Source: Gymnothorax reevesii (lineage: Eukaryota; Chordata; Actinopteri; Anguilliformes; Muraenidae). From it: 64,000 bases of DNA. Where the stretch lies: NCBI GenBank assembly GCA_029721435.1, contig CM056584.1:8638395-8702394 (forward strand), written 5' to 3'. Both the position numbers and the translations under genes were made by a program. Each line of letters begins with the position of its first letter. Within the stretch, counting starts at the first letter, position 1. Below the pieces are notes generated by a model, which saw only the letters and a list, made by a program, of their open reading frames with translations, was not told the origin of the DNA and ran no database searches. Shown piece after piece: positions 1 to 11,355 of this stretch.

Positions 1-161
1 CTTGTGTAAAATGGAAATTTAGTGACGTTAATGTTTGAATGCTAATGCTAACATGCTAATGCTAGCGATCTAATGTGAGTGCTAATATCTGGTCATTTTC
101 ATACTTTACGTGTCCTCTATGATGTTAATAGGAGATCTGATGGCATTTCAGCTTAACCCTG
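1..161. repeat. Representative 161-bp monomer (m24 type) and monomer anatomy
   Basis: This first monomer shows the common plan. Positions 1-38 form a head, CTTGTGTAAAATGG followed by a variable tract (here aaatttagtgacgtt) that defines most monomer types. Positions 39-66 hold two copies of a 14-bp unit, ATGCTAATGCTAAC then ATGCTAATGCTAGC, the second ending in the GCTAGC palindrome. Positions 67-120 run through GATCTAATGTGAGTGC, CTGGTCATTTTCATACTG and TACGTGTCCTCTATG. Positions 121-140 are a second variable tract (gatgttaatagg, gatgggagtatggg, gattggagtatggg or gatgttagtatgag). Positions 141-161 end in TGGCATTTCAGCTTAACCCTG. A consensus monomer has three CpGs, at 26-27, 66-67 and 109-110. All six reading frames meet stops within a monomer. 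Confidence 0.95.
39..66. repeat. Internal 14-bp minisatellite pair inside each monomer
   Basis: Each 161-bp monomer contains a tandem pair of 14-bp units built from ATGCTA hexamers: ATGCTAATGCTAAC and ATGCTAATGCTAGC. The 175-bp monomers hold three, the extra one reading ATGCTGATGCTAAC. The satellite therefore has three nested levels: hexamer-based 14-bp units, 161/175-bp monomers, and multi-kilobase HOR units. This is the most conserved part of the monomer across the window; exceptions are noted as variants (m19 has GCTAGC in place of GCTAAC, b8 has TATTGCTTG, b10 has GCTACAAATC). Confidence 0.9.
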
Positions 162-1771
162 CTTGTGTAAAATGGAAATTTAGTGAGGTTAATGTTTGAA
201 TGCTGATGCTAACATGCTAATGCTAGCGATCTAATGTGAGTGCTAATATCTCTTCATTTTCATACTGTACGTGTCCTTTATGATGGGAGTATGGGATCAG
301 ATGGCATTTCAGCTTAACCCTGCTTGTGTAAAATGGAAATTGAGTGAAGTTAATGTTGGAATACTAATGCTAACATGCTTATGCTAGCAATCTATTGTGA
401 GTGCCTATATCTGGTGATTTTCATACTGTACGTGTCCTCTATGATTGGAGTATGGGATCAGATGGCATTTCAGCTTAACCCTGCTTGTGTAAAATAGAAA
501 TTGAGTGACGTTAATGTTTGAATGCTAATGCTAACATGCTAATGCTAGCGATCTAATGTGAGTGCTAATACCTGGTCATTTTCATACTGTACATGTCCTC
601 TATGATGGGAGTATGAGATCAGATGGCTTTTCAGCTTAACCCTGCTTGTGTAAAATGGAAATTTAATGACGTTCATGTTTTAATGCTAATGCTAACATGA
701 TAATGCTAGCGATCTAATGTGAGTGCTAATATCTGGTCATTTTCATACTATACGTGTCCTCTAGGATGTTAATAGGAGATCAGATGGCATTTCAGCTTAA
801 CCCTTCTTGTGTAAAATGGAAATTGAGTGATGTTAATGTTTAAATGCTAATGCTAACATGCTGATGCTAGCGCTCTAATGTGAGTGCTAATATCTGGTCA
901 TTTTCATACTGTACGTGTCCTCTATGATGGGAATATGGGATCAGATGGCATTTCAGCATAACCCTGTTTGTGTAAAATGGAAATTGAGTGACGTTAATGT
1001 TTAAATGCTAATGCTAACATGCTAATGCTAGCGATCTAATGTGAGTGCTAATATCTGGTCATTTTCATACTGTACGTGTCCTCTATGATGTTAATAGGAG
1101 ATCAGATGGCATTTCAGCTTAACCCTTCTTGTATAATAAAAAAATTGAGTAATGTTAATGTTTAAATGCTAAAGCTAACATGCTAATGCTAGCGATCTAA
1201 TGTGAGTGCCAATATCTGGTGATTTTCATACTGTACGTGTCCTCTATGATTGGAGTATGGGATCAGATGGCATTTCAGCTTAACCCTGCTTGTGTAAAAT
1301 AGAAATTGAGTGACGTTAATGTTTGAATGCTAATGCTAACATGCTAATGCTAGTGATCTAATGTGAGTGCTAATATCTGGTCATTTTCATACTGTACGTG
1401 TCCTCTATGATGGGAGTACGGGATCAGATGGCATTTCAGCTTAACCCTGCTTGTGTAAAATGGAAATTGAGTGACGTTAATGTTTGAATACTAATGCTAA
1501 CATGCTATTGCTTGAAATCTAATGTGAGTGCTAATATCTGGTCATTTTCATACTGTACGTGTCCTCTATGATGGGAGTATGGGATCAGATGGCATTTCAG
1601 CTTAACCCTGCTTGTGTAAAATAGAAATTGAGTGACGTTAATGTTTGAATGCTAATGCTAACATGCTAATGCTAGCGATCTAATTTGAGTGCTAATATCT
1701 GGTCATTTTCATACTGTAAGTGTCCTCTATGATGTTAGTATGAGATCAGAAGACATTTCTCCTTCACCCTT

Positions 1772-1946
1772 CTTGTATTATAAGCAAATTGGGTAATGTT
1801 AATGTTTCAATGCTAATACTAACATGCTGATGCTAACATGCTAATGCTACAAATCAAATGTGAGTGCTAATACCTGGTCATTTTCATACTGTACATGTCT
1901 TCTATGATGGGAATATGGGATCAGATGGCATTTCAGCTTAACCCTG
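1772..1946. repeat. 175-bp long monomer class (47 copies); b10 shown
   Basis: Long monomers gain exactly one 14-bp unit and share a distinctive head, CTTGTATTATgAGC or CTTGTATTATAAGC, preceded by a CTCCTTCACCCTT tail in the previous monomer. Starts: 1772, 3074, 4054, 6806, 9074, 10698, 11356, 12175, 13477, 14618, 15437, 16417, 17880, 20148, 21450, 22269, 24054, 25356, 26175, 27155, 28135, 31047, 31866, 32846, 33826, 36898, 37717, 38697, 39677, 43233, 44535, 45515, 46495, 49568, 50387, 51367, 52347, 53487, 54467, 54964, 58037, 58856, 59836, 60816, 61796, 62615, 63595. All share the same insertion point and extra-unit sequence, so they likely descend from one event. The b10 version shown is the most diverged, with GCTACAAATCAAATG in place of GCTAGCGATCTAATG. 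Confidence 0.93.
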
Positions 1947-4389
1947 CTTGTGTAAAATGGAAATTGAGTGACGTTAAAGTTTGAATGCTAATGCTAACAT
2001 GCTAATGCTAGCGATCTTATGTGAGTGCTAATATCTGGTCATTTTTATACTATACGTGTCCTCTATGATGTTAATAGGAGATCAGATGGCATTTCAGCTT
2101 AACCCTTCTTGTGTAAAATGGAAATTGAGTGATGTTAATGTTTAAATGCTAATGCTAACATGCTGATGCTAGCACTCTAATGTGAGTGCTAATATCTGGT
2201 CATTTTCATACTGTACGTGTCCTCTATGATGGGAATATGGGATCAGATGGCATTTCAGCATAACCCTGTTTGTGTAAAATGGAAATTGAGTGGAGTTAAT
2301 GTTTAAATGCTAATGCTAACATGCTAATGCTAGCGATCTAATGTGAGTGCTAATATCTGGTCATTTTCATACTGTACGTGTCCTCTATGATCTTAATAGG
2401 AGATCAGATGGCATTTCAGCTTAACCCTTCTTGTATAATAAAAAAATTGAGTAATGTTAATGTTTAAATGCTAATGCTAACATGCTAATGCTAGCGATTT
2501 AATGTGAGTTCTAATATCTGGTCATTTTCATACTATACGTGTCCTCTATGATGTTAATAGGAGATCAGACGGCATTTCAGCTTAACCCTTCTTTTGTAAA
2601 ATGGAAATTGAGTGACATTAATGTTTTAATACTAATGCTAACATGCTAATGCTAGCGATCTAATGTGGGTGCTAATATCTGGTCATTTTCATACTGTACG
2701 TGTCCTCTATGATGGGAGTATGGGATCAGATGGCATTTCAGCTTAACCCTGCGTGTGTAAAATGGAAATTGAGTGACGTTAATGTTTGAATACTAATGCT
2801 AACATGCTAATGCTAGCAATCTAATCTGAGTGCTAATATCTGGTCATTTTCATACTGTACGTGTCCTCTATGATGGGAGTATGGGATCAGATGGCATTTC
2901 AGCTTAACCCTGCTTGTGTAAAATAGAAATTGAGTGACGTTAATGTTTGAATGCTAATGCTAACATGCTAATGCTAGCAATCTAATGTGAGTTCTAATAT
3001 CTGGTCATTTTCATACTGTAAGTGTCCTCTATGATGTTAGTATGAGATCAGATGGCATTTCTCCTTCACCCTTCTTGTATTATGAGCAAATTGAGTAATG
3101 TTAATGTTTCAATGCTAATGCTAACATGCTGATGCTAACATGCTAATGCTAGCGATCTAATGTGAGTGCTAATAGTTGGTCATTTTCATACTGTACGTGT
3201 CCTCTATGATGTTAATTGGAGATCAGATGGCATTTCAGCTTAACCCTTCTTGTATAATAAAAAAATTGAGAAATGTTAATGTTTAAATGCTAATGCTAAC
3301 ATGCTAATGCTAGCGATCTAATGTGAGTTCTAATATCTGGTCATTTTCATACTATACGTGTCCTCTATGATGTTAATAGGAGATCAGATGGCATTTCAGC
3401 TTAACCCTTCTTGTGTAAAATGGAAATTGTGTGACATTAATGTTTTAATACTAATGCTAACATGCTAATGCTAGCGATCTAATGTGAGTGCTAATATCTG
3501 GTCATTTTCATACTGTACGTGTCCTCTATGATGTTAATAGGAGATCAGATGGCATTTCAGCTTAACCCTGCTTGTGTAAAATGGAAATTTAGTGCCGTTA
3601 AAGTTTGAATGCTAATGCTAACATGCTAATGCTAGCGATCTAATGTGAGTGCTAATATCTGGTCATTTTCATACTGTACGTGTCCTCTATGATGGGAGTA
3701 TGGGATCAGATGGCATTTCAGCTTAACCCTGCTTGTGTAAAATGGAAATTGAGTGAAGTTAATGTTGGAATACTAATGCTAACATGCTTATGCTAGCAAT
3801 CTATTGTGAGTGCCAATATCTGGTGATTTTCATACTGTCCGTGTCCTCCATGATTGGAGTATGGGATCAGATGGCATTTCAGCTTAACCCTGCTTGTGTA
3901 AAATAGAAATTGAGTGACGTTAATGTTTGAATGCTAATGCTAACATGCTAATGCTAGTGATCTAATGTGAGTGCTAATATCTGGTCATTTTCATACTGTA
4001 CGTGTCCTCTATGATGTTAGGATGAGATCAGATGGCATTTCTCCTTCACCCTTCTTGTATTATAAGCAAATTGAGTAATGTTAATGTTTCGATGCTAATG
4101 CTAACATGCTGATGCTAACATGCTAATGCTAGCAATCTAATGTGAGTGCTAATACCTGGTCATTTTCATACTGTACATGTCCTCTATGATGGGAGTATGG
4201 GATCAGATGGCATTTCAGCTTAACCCTGCTTGTGTAAAATGGAAATTGAGTGACATTAATGGTTGAATGCTAATGCTAACATGCTAATGCTAGCTATCTA
4301 ATGGGAGTTCTAATATCTGGTCATTTTCATACTATACGTGTCCTCTTTGATGTTAATAGGAGATCAGATGGCATTTCAGCTTAACCCTT

Positions 4390-4711
4390 CTTGTTTAAAA
4401 TGGAAATTGAGTGATTTTAATGTTTAAATGCTAATGCTAACATGCTAAAGCTAGCGATCTAATGTGAGTGCTTATACCTGGTCATTTTCATACTGTACGT
4501 GTCCTCTATGATGAGAATATGGGATCAGATGGCATTTCAGCTTAACCCTGTTTGTGTAAAATGGAAATTGAGTGAAGTTAATGTTTAAATGCTAATGCTA
4601 ACATGCTAATGCTAGCGATCTAATGTGAGTGCTTATATCTGGTCATTTTCATACTGTACGTGTCCTCTATGATGTTAATAGGAGATCAGATGGCATTTCA
4701 GCTTTACCCTT
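4390..4711. repeat. Rare monomer pair x1-x2
   Basis: Two monomers follow m11 here and again at 11034-11355. x1 begins CTTGTTTAAAATGG, carries GAGTGATTTTAATG, GCTAAAGCTAGC and GTGCTTATACCTGG, and ends gatgagaatatggg. x2 begins TTTGTGTAAAATGG with GAGTGAAGTTAATGTTTAAATG and GTGCTTATATCTGG. Neither occurs in the later m1-to-m36 units, where m11 is followed directly by m12. They look like members lost when the 36-mer formed. Confidence 0.85.
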
Positions 4712-5677
4712 CTTTTGTAAAATGGAAATTGAGTGACATTAATGTTTTAATACTAATGCTAACATGATAATGCTAGCGATCTAATGTGAGTGCTAATATC
4801 TGGTCATTTTCATACTTTACGTGTCATCTATGATGTTAATAGGAGATCAGATGGCATTTCAGCTTAACCCTGCTTGTGTAAAATGGAAATTCAGTGACGT
4901 TAATGTTTGAATGCTAATGCTAACATGCTAATGCTAGCGATCTATTGTGAGTGCCAATATCTGGTGATTTTCATACTGTACGTGTCCTCTATGATTGGAG
5001 TATGGGATCAGATGGCATTTCAGCTTAACCCTGCTTGTGTAAAATAGAAATTGAGTGACGGTAATGGTTGAATGCTCATGCTAACATGCTAATGCTAGCG
5101 ATCTAATGTGAGTGCTAATACCTGGTCATTTTCATACTGTACATGTCCTCTATGATGGGAGTATGAGATCAGATGGCTTTTCAGCTTAACCCTGCTTGTG
5201 TAAAATGGAAATTTAATGACATTCATGTTTTAATGCTAATGCTAACATGCTAATGCTAGCGATCTAATGTGAGTGCTAATATCTGGTCATTTTCAAACTA
5301 TACGTGTCCTCTAGGATGTTAATAGGAGATCAGATGGCATTTCAGCTTAACCCTTCTTGTGTAAAATGGAAATTGAGTGATGTTAATGTTTAAATGCTAA
5401 TGCTAACATGCTGATGCTAGCGCTCTAATGTGAGTGCTAATATCTGGTCATTTTCATACTGTACGTGTCCTCTATGATGGGAATATGGGATCAGATGGCA
5501 TTTCAGCATAACCCTGTTTGTGTAAAATGGAAATTGAGTGACGTTAATGTTTAAATGCTAATGCTAACATGCTAATGCTAGCGATCTAATGTGACTGCTA
5601 ATATCTGGTCATTTTCATACTGTACGTGTCCTCTATGATGTTAATAGGAGATCAGATGGCATTTCAGCTTAACCCTT

Positions 5678-6160
5678 CTTGTATAATAAAAAAATTGAGT
5701 AATGTTAATGTTTAAATGCTAAAGCTAACATGCTAATGCTAGCGATCTAATGTGAGTGCCAATATCTGGTCATTTTCATACTGTACGTGTCCTCTATGAT
5801 TGGAGTATGGGATCAGATGGCATTTCAGCTTAACCCTTCTTGTGTAAAATGGAAATTGAGTGATGTTAATGTTTAAATGCTAATGCTAACATGCTGATGC
5901 TAGCGCTCTAATGTGAGTGCTAATATCTGGTCATTTTCATACTGTACGTGTCCTCTATGATGGGAATATGGGATCAGATGGCATTTCAGCATAACCCTGT
6001 TTGTGTAAAATGGAAATTGAGTGACGTTAATGTTTAAATGCTAATGCTAACATGCTAATGCTAGCGATCTAATGTGAGTGCTAATATCTGGTCATTTTCA
6101 TACTGTACGTGTCCTCTATGATGTTAATAGGAGATCAGATGGCATTTCAGCTTAACCCTT
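5678..6160. repeat. Local duplication of the m16-m17 pair
   Basis: m16 and m17 occur at 5356-5677 and again at 5839-6160, separated by a b6-like monomer with GCTAAAGCTAAC and GTGCCAATATCTGG. The repeat distance is 483 bp, exactly three monomers. This reads as a three-monomer out-of-register exchange involving the b4-b5-b6 trio, whose sequences closely match m16-m17. The later 36-mer has only one m16-m17 pair. Confidence 0.75.
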
Positions 6161-7302
6161 CTTGTATAATAAAAAAAATTGAGTAATGTTAATGTTTAAA
6201 TGCTAATGCTAACATGCTAATGCTAGCGATCTAATGTGAGTTCTAATATCTGGTCATTTTCATACTATACGTGTTCTCTATGATGTTAATAGGAGATCAG
6301 ATGGCATTTCAGCTTTACCCTTCTTTTGTAAAATGGAAATTGAGTGACATTAAAGTTTTTATACTAATGCTAGCATGCTAATGCTAGCGATCTAATGTGG
6401 GTGCTAATATCTGGTCATTTTCATACTGTACGTGTCCTCTATGATGGGAGTATGGGATCAGATGGCATTTCAGCTTAACCCTGCTTGTGTAAAATGGAAA
6501 TTGAGTGACGTTAATGTATGAATACTAATGCTAACATGCTAATGCTAGCAATCTAATGTGAGTGCTAATATCTGGTCATTTTCATACTGTACGTGTCCTC
6601 TATGATGGGAGTATGGGATCAGATGGCATTTCAGCTTAACCCTGCTTGTGTAAAATAGAAATTGAGTGATGTTAATGTTTGAATGCTAATGCTAACATGC
6701 TAATGCTAGCGATCTAATGTGAGTTCTAATATCTGGTCATTTTCATACTGTAAGTGTCCTCTATAATGTTAGTATGAGATCAGATGGCATTTCTCCTTCA
6801 CCCTTCTTGTATTATGAGCAAATTGAGTAATGTTAATGTTTCAATGCTAATGCTAACATGCTGATGCTAACATGCTAATGCTAGTGATCTAATGTGAGTG
6901 CTAATAGTTGGTCATTTTCATACTGTACGTGTCCTCTATGATGTTAATTGGAGATCAGATGGCATTTCAGCTTAACCCTTCTTGTATAATAAAAAAATTG
7001 AGTAATGTTAATGTTTAAAAGCTAATGCTAATATGCCAATGCTAGCGATCTAATGTGAGTTCTAATATCTGGTCATTTTCATCCTATACGTGTCCTCTAT
7101 AATGTTAATAGGAGATCAGATGGCATTTCAGCTTAACCCTTCTTGTGTAAAATGGAAATTGTGTGACATTAATGTTTTAATACTAATGCTAACATGCTAA
7201 TGCTAGCGATCTAATGTCAGTGCCAATATCTGGTCATTTTGATACTGTACGTGTCCTCTATGATGTTAATAGGAGATCAGATGGCATTTCAGCTTAACCC
7301 TG

Positions 7303-9073
7303 CTTGTGTAAAATGGAAATTTAGTGACGTTAATGTTTGAATGCTAATGCTAACATGCTAATGCTAGCGATCTAATGTGAGTGCTAATATCTGGTCATTT
7401 TCATACTTTACGTGTCCTCTATGATGTTAATAGGAGATCTGATGGCATTTCAGCTTAACCCTGCTTGTGTAAAATGGAAATTTAGTGAGGTTAATGTTTG
7501 AATGCTGATGCTAACATGCTAATGCTAGCGATCTAATGTGAGTGCTAATATCTCTTCATTTTCATACTGTACGTGTCCTTTATGATGGGAGTATGGGATC
7601 AGATGGCATTTCAGCTTAACCCTGCTTGTGTAAAATGGAAATTGAGTGAAGTTAATGTTGGAATACTAATGCTAACATGCTTATGCTAGCAATCTATTGT
7701 GAGTGCCTATATCTGGTGATTTTCATACTGTACGTGTCCTCTATGATTGGAGTATGGGATCAGATGGCATTTCAGCTTAACCCTGCTTGTGTAAAATAGA
7801 AATAGAGTGACGTTAATGTTTGAATGCTAATGCTAACATGCTAATGCTAGCGATCTAATGTGAGTGCTAATACCTGGTCATTTTCATACTGTACATGTCC
7901 TCTATGATGGGAGTATGAGATCAGATGGCTTTTCAGCTTAACCCTGCTTGTGTAAAATGGAAATTTAATGACGTTCATGTTTTAATGCTAATGCTAACAT
8001 GATAATGCTAGCGATCTAATGTGAGTGCTAATATCTGGTCATTTTCATACTATACGTGTCCTCTAGGATGTTAATAGGAGATCAGATGGCATTTCAGCTT
8101 AACCCTTCTTGTGTAAAATGGAAATTGAGTGATGTTAATGTTTAAATGCTAATGCTAACATGCTGATGCTAGCGCTCTAATGTGAGTGCTAATATCTGGT
8201 CATTTTCATACTGTACGTGTCCTCTATGATGGGAATATGGGATCAGATGGCATTTCAGCATAACCCTGTTTGTGTAAAATGGAAATTGAGTGACGTTAAT
8301 GTTTAAATGCTAATGCTAACATGCTAATGCTAGCGATCTAATGTGAGTGCTAATATCTGGTCATTTTCATACTGTACGTGTCCTCTATGATGTTAATAGG
8401 AGATCAGATGGCATTTCAGCTTAACCCTTCTTGTATAATAAAAAAATTGAGTAATGTTAATGTTTAAATGCTAAAGCTAACATGCTAATGCTAGCGATCT
8501 AATGTGAGTGCCAATATCTGGTGATTTTCATACTGTACGTGTCCTCTATGATTGGAGTATGGGATCAGATGGCATTTCAGCTTAACCCTGCTTGTGTAAA
8601 ATAGAAATTGAGTGACGTTAATGTTTGAATGCTAATGCTAACATGCTAATGCTAGTGATCTAATGTGAGTGCTAATATCTGGTCATTTTCATACTGTACG
8701 TGTCCTCTATGATGGGAGTACGGGATCAGATGGCATTTCAGCTTAACCCTGCTTGTGTAAAATGGAAATTGAGTGACGTTAATGTTTGAATACTAATGCT
8801 AACATGCTATTGCTTGAAATCTAATGTGAGTGCTAATATCTGGTCATTTTCATACTGTACGTGTCCTCTATGATGGGAGTATGGGATCAGATGGCATTTC
8901 AGCTTAACCCTGCTTGTGTAAAATAGAAATTGAGTGACGTTAATGTTTGAATGCTAATGCTAACATGCTAATGCTAGCGATCTAATGTGAGTGCTAATAT
9001 CTGGTCATTTTCATACTGTAAGTGTCCTCTATGATGTTAGTATGAGATCAGAAGACATTTCTCCTTCACCCTT
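7303..9073. repeat. Second copy of the superunit start (m24, m25, b1-b9)
   Basis: Eleven monomers match 1-1771 at a constant offset of 7302, including rare variants such as TAGGAGATCTGATGG (near 7430), TCTCTTCATT (7551), GGGAGTACGGGATC and TATTGCTTGAAATC. I noted one clear difference by eye: AAATAGAGTG near 7800 against AAATTGAGTG near 500. The match breaks inside the next monomer. Confidence 0.88.
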
Positions 9074-9248
9074 CTTGTATTATGAGCAAATTGAGTAATG
9101 TTAATGTTTCAATGCTAATGCTAACATGCTGATGCTAACATGCTAATGCTAGCGATCTAATGTGAGTGCTAATATCTGGTCATTTTCATACTGTACGTGT
9201 CCTCTATGATCTTAATAGGAGATCAGATGGCATTTCAGCTTAACCCTT
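9074..9248. repeat. Hybrid long monomer marking a 3-monomer deletion
   Basis: It begins with the standard long-monomer head (CTTGTATTATGAGC, GAGTAATG) in place of the b10 head (ATAAGC, GGGTAATG) of copy 1. It ends with the b13 tail gatcttaatagg at 9208. The same tail in copy 1 is at 2389, so the offset drops from 7302 to 6819, a loss of 483 bp or exactly three monomers (b10-b13 collapsed into one). Confidence 0.82.
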
Positions 9249-10214
9249 CTTGTATAATAAAAAAATTGAGTAATGTTAATGTTTAAATGCTAATGCTAAC
9301 ATGCTAATGCTAGCGATTTAATGTGAGTTCTAATATCTGGTCATTTTCATACTGTACGTGTCCTCTATGATGGGAGTATGGGATCAGATGGCATTTCAGC
9401 TTAACCCTGCTTGTGTAAAATAGAAATTGAGTGACGTTAATGTTTGAATACTAATGCTAACATGCTAATGCTAGCAATCTAATCTGAGTGCTAATATCTG
9501 GTCATTTTCATACTGTACGTGTCCTCTATGATGGGAGTATGGGATCAGATGGCATTTCAGCTTAACCCTGCTTGTGTAAAATAGAAATTGAGTGACGTTA
9601 ATGTTTGAATGCTAATGCTAACATGCTAATGCTAGCAATCTAATGTGAGTTCTAATAGTTGGTCATTTTCATACTGTACGTGTCCTCTATGATGTTAATT
9701 GGAGATCAGATGGCATTTCAGCTTAACCCTTCTTGTATAATAAAAAAATTGAGAAAGGTTAATGTTTGAATGCTAATGCTAACATGCTAATGCTAGCGAT
9801 CTAATGTGAGTGCTAATAGTTGGTCATTTTCATACTGTACGTGTCCTCTATGATGTTAATTGGAGATCAGATGGCATTTCAGCTTAACCCTTCTTGTATA
9901 ATAAAAAAATTGAGAAATGTTAATGTTTAAATGCTAATGCTAACATGCTAATGCTAGCGATCTAATGTGAGTTCTAATATCTGGTCATTTTCATACTATA
10001 CGTGTCCTCTATGATGTTAATAGGAGATCAGATGGCATTTCAGCTTAACCCTTCTTGTGTAAAATGGAAATTGTGTGACATTAATGTTTTAATACTAATG
10101 CTAACATGCTAATGCTAGCGATCTAATGTGAGTGCTAATATCTGGTCATTTTCATACTGTACGTGTCCTCTATGATGTGAATAGGAGATCAGATGGCATT
10201 TCAGCTTAACCCTG
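9249..10214. repeat. Rearranged segment of six monomers (b14 to m36)
   Basis: Monomers start at 9249, 9410, 9571, 9732, 9893 and 10054. The first has a b14 head (GCGATTTAATG) but an m26-like tail (gatgggagtatggg). The second combines the AAAATAGAAATTG head of m28 with the CAATCTAATCTGAG of m27. The third joins m28 to the GTTGG...gttaattgg tail of m29 but is only 161 bp long. The fourth reads GAGAAAGGTTAATGTTTG and also ends gttaattgg. The last two are ordinary m35 and m36. Several hybrids in a row suggest more than one conversion or crossover event. Confidence 0.72.
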
Positions 10215-11355
10215 CTTGTGTAAAATGGAAATTTAGTGCCGTTAAAGTTTGAATGCTAATGCTAACATGCTAATGCTAGCGATCTAATGTGAGTGCTAAT
10301 ATCTGGTCATTTTCATACTGTACGTGTCCTCTATGATGGGAGTATGGGATCAGATGGCATTTCAGCTTAACCCTGCTTGTGTAAAATGGAAATTGAGTGA
10401 AGTTAATGTTGGAATACTAATGCTAACATGCTTATGCTAGCAATCTATTGTGAGTGCCAATATCTGGTGATTTTCATACTGTCCGTGTCCTCCATGATTG
10501 GAGTATGGGATCAGATGGCATTTCAGCTTAACCCTGCTTGTGTAAAATAGAAATTGAGTGACGTTAACGTTTGAATGCTAATGCTAACATGCTAATGCTA
10601 GTGATCTAATGTGAGTGCTAATATCTGGTCATTTTCATACTGTACGTGTCCTCTATGATGTTAGGATGAGATCAGATGGCATTTCTCCTTCACCCTTCTT
10701 GTATTATAAGCAAATTGAGTAATGTTAATGTTTCGATGCTAATGCTAACATGCTGATGCTAACATGCTAATGCTAGCAATCTAATGTGAGTGCTAATACC
10801 TGGTCATTTTCATACTGTACATGTCCTCTATGATGGGAGTATGGGATCAGATGGCATTTCAGCTTAACCCTGCTTGTGTAAAATGGAAATTGAGTGACAT
10901 TAATGGTTGAATGCTAATGCTAACATGCTAATGCTAGCTATCTAATGGGAGTTCTAATATCTGGTCATTTTCATACTATACGTGTCCTCTTTGATGTTAA
11001 TAGGAGATCAGATGGCATTTCAGCTTAACCCTTCTTGTTTAAAATGGAAATTGAGTGATTTTAATGTTTAAATGCTAATGCTAACATGCTAAAGCTAGCG
11101 ATCTAATGTGAGTGCTTATACCTGGTCATTTTCATACTGTACGTGTCCTCTATGATGAGAATATGGGATCAGATGGCATTTCAGCTTAACCCTGTTTGTG
11201 TAAAATGGAAATTGAGTGAAGTTAATGTTTAAATGCTAATGCTAACATGCTAATGCTAGCGATCTAATGTGAGTGCTTATATCTGGTCATTTTCATACTG
11301 TACGTGTCCTCTATGATGTTAATAGGAGATCAGATGGCATTTCTCCTTCACCCTT
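10215..11355. repeat. Block m7-m11 with x1-x2
   Basis: Monomers at 10215 (m7, with GTGCCGTTAAAG), 10376 (m8), 10537 (m9), 10698 (m10, long), 10873 (m11), 11034 (x1) and 11195 (x2) repeat the order of 3571-4711. The last copy of x2 changes near its end: after gatgttaatagg it continues into TTTCTCCTTCACCCTT, the tail that normally precedes long monomers, so a switch to the m28/m33 tail lies within about the last 25 bp. Confidence 0.8.

Larger units (their letters stand above)
1..7302. repeat. 45-monomer ancestral-type superunit, copy 1
   Basis: Base 1 recurs at 7303 (offset 7302 = 45 x 161 + 4 x 14 + 1). Order by start: m24 (1), m25 (162, with the rare TCTCTTCATT word), b1-b14 (323-2590), m26-m29 (2591-3248), m35, m36, m7, m8, m9, m10, m11 (3249-4389), x1 and x2 (4390, 4551), m12-m17 (4712-5677), a b6-like monomer (5678), a second m16-m17 pair (5839, 6000), m18-m21 (6161-6805), a 175-bp m22 precursor (6806), an m30-like monomer with ATATGCCAATG (6981) and m23 (7142). 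It contains nearly every monomer type later seen separately, which suggests it is closest to the ancestral arrangement. The extra single base is an eighth A in the A-run of the monomer at 6161. Confidence 0.85.

Noticed and set aside
61..66. GCTAGC palindrome as cruciform, attachment site or origin
   Set aside because: A six-base palindrome per monomer is too short for a stable cruciform, and no recombinase or replication signal accompanies it. It is useful only as a regularly spaced marker.
101..116. TACGTG / ACGTG in every monomer as hypoxia-response or E-box-like regulatory sites
   Set aside because: The five-base core is too short to be meaningful and no promoter or gene is present. It is simply part of the monomer consensus.
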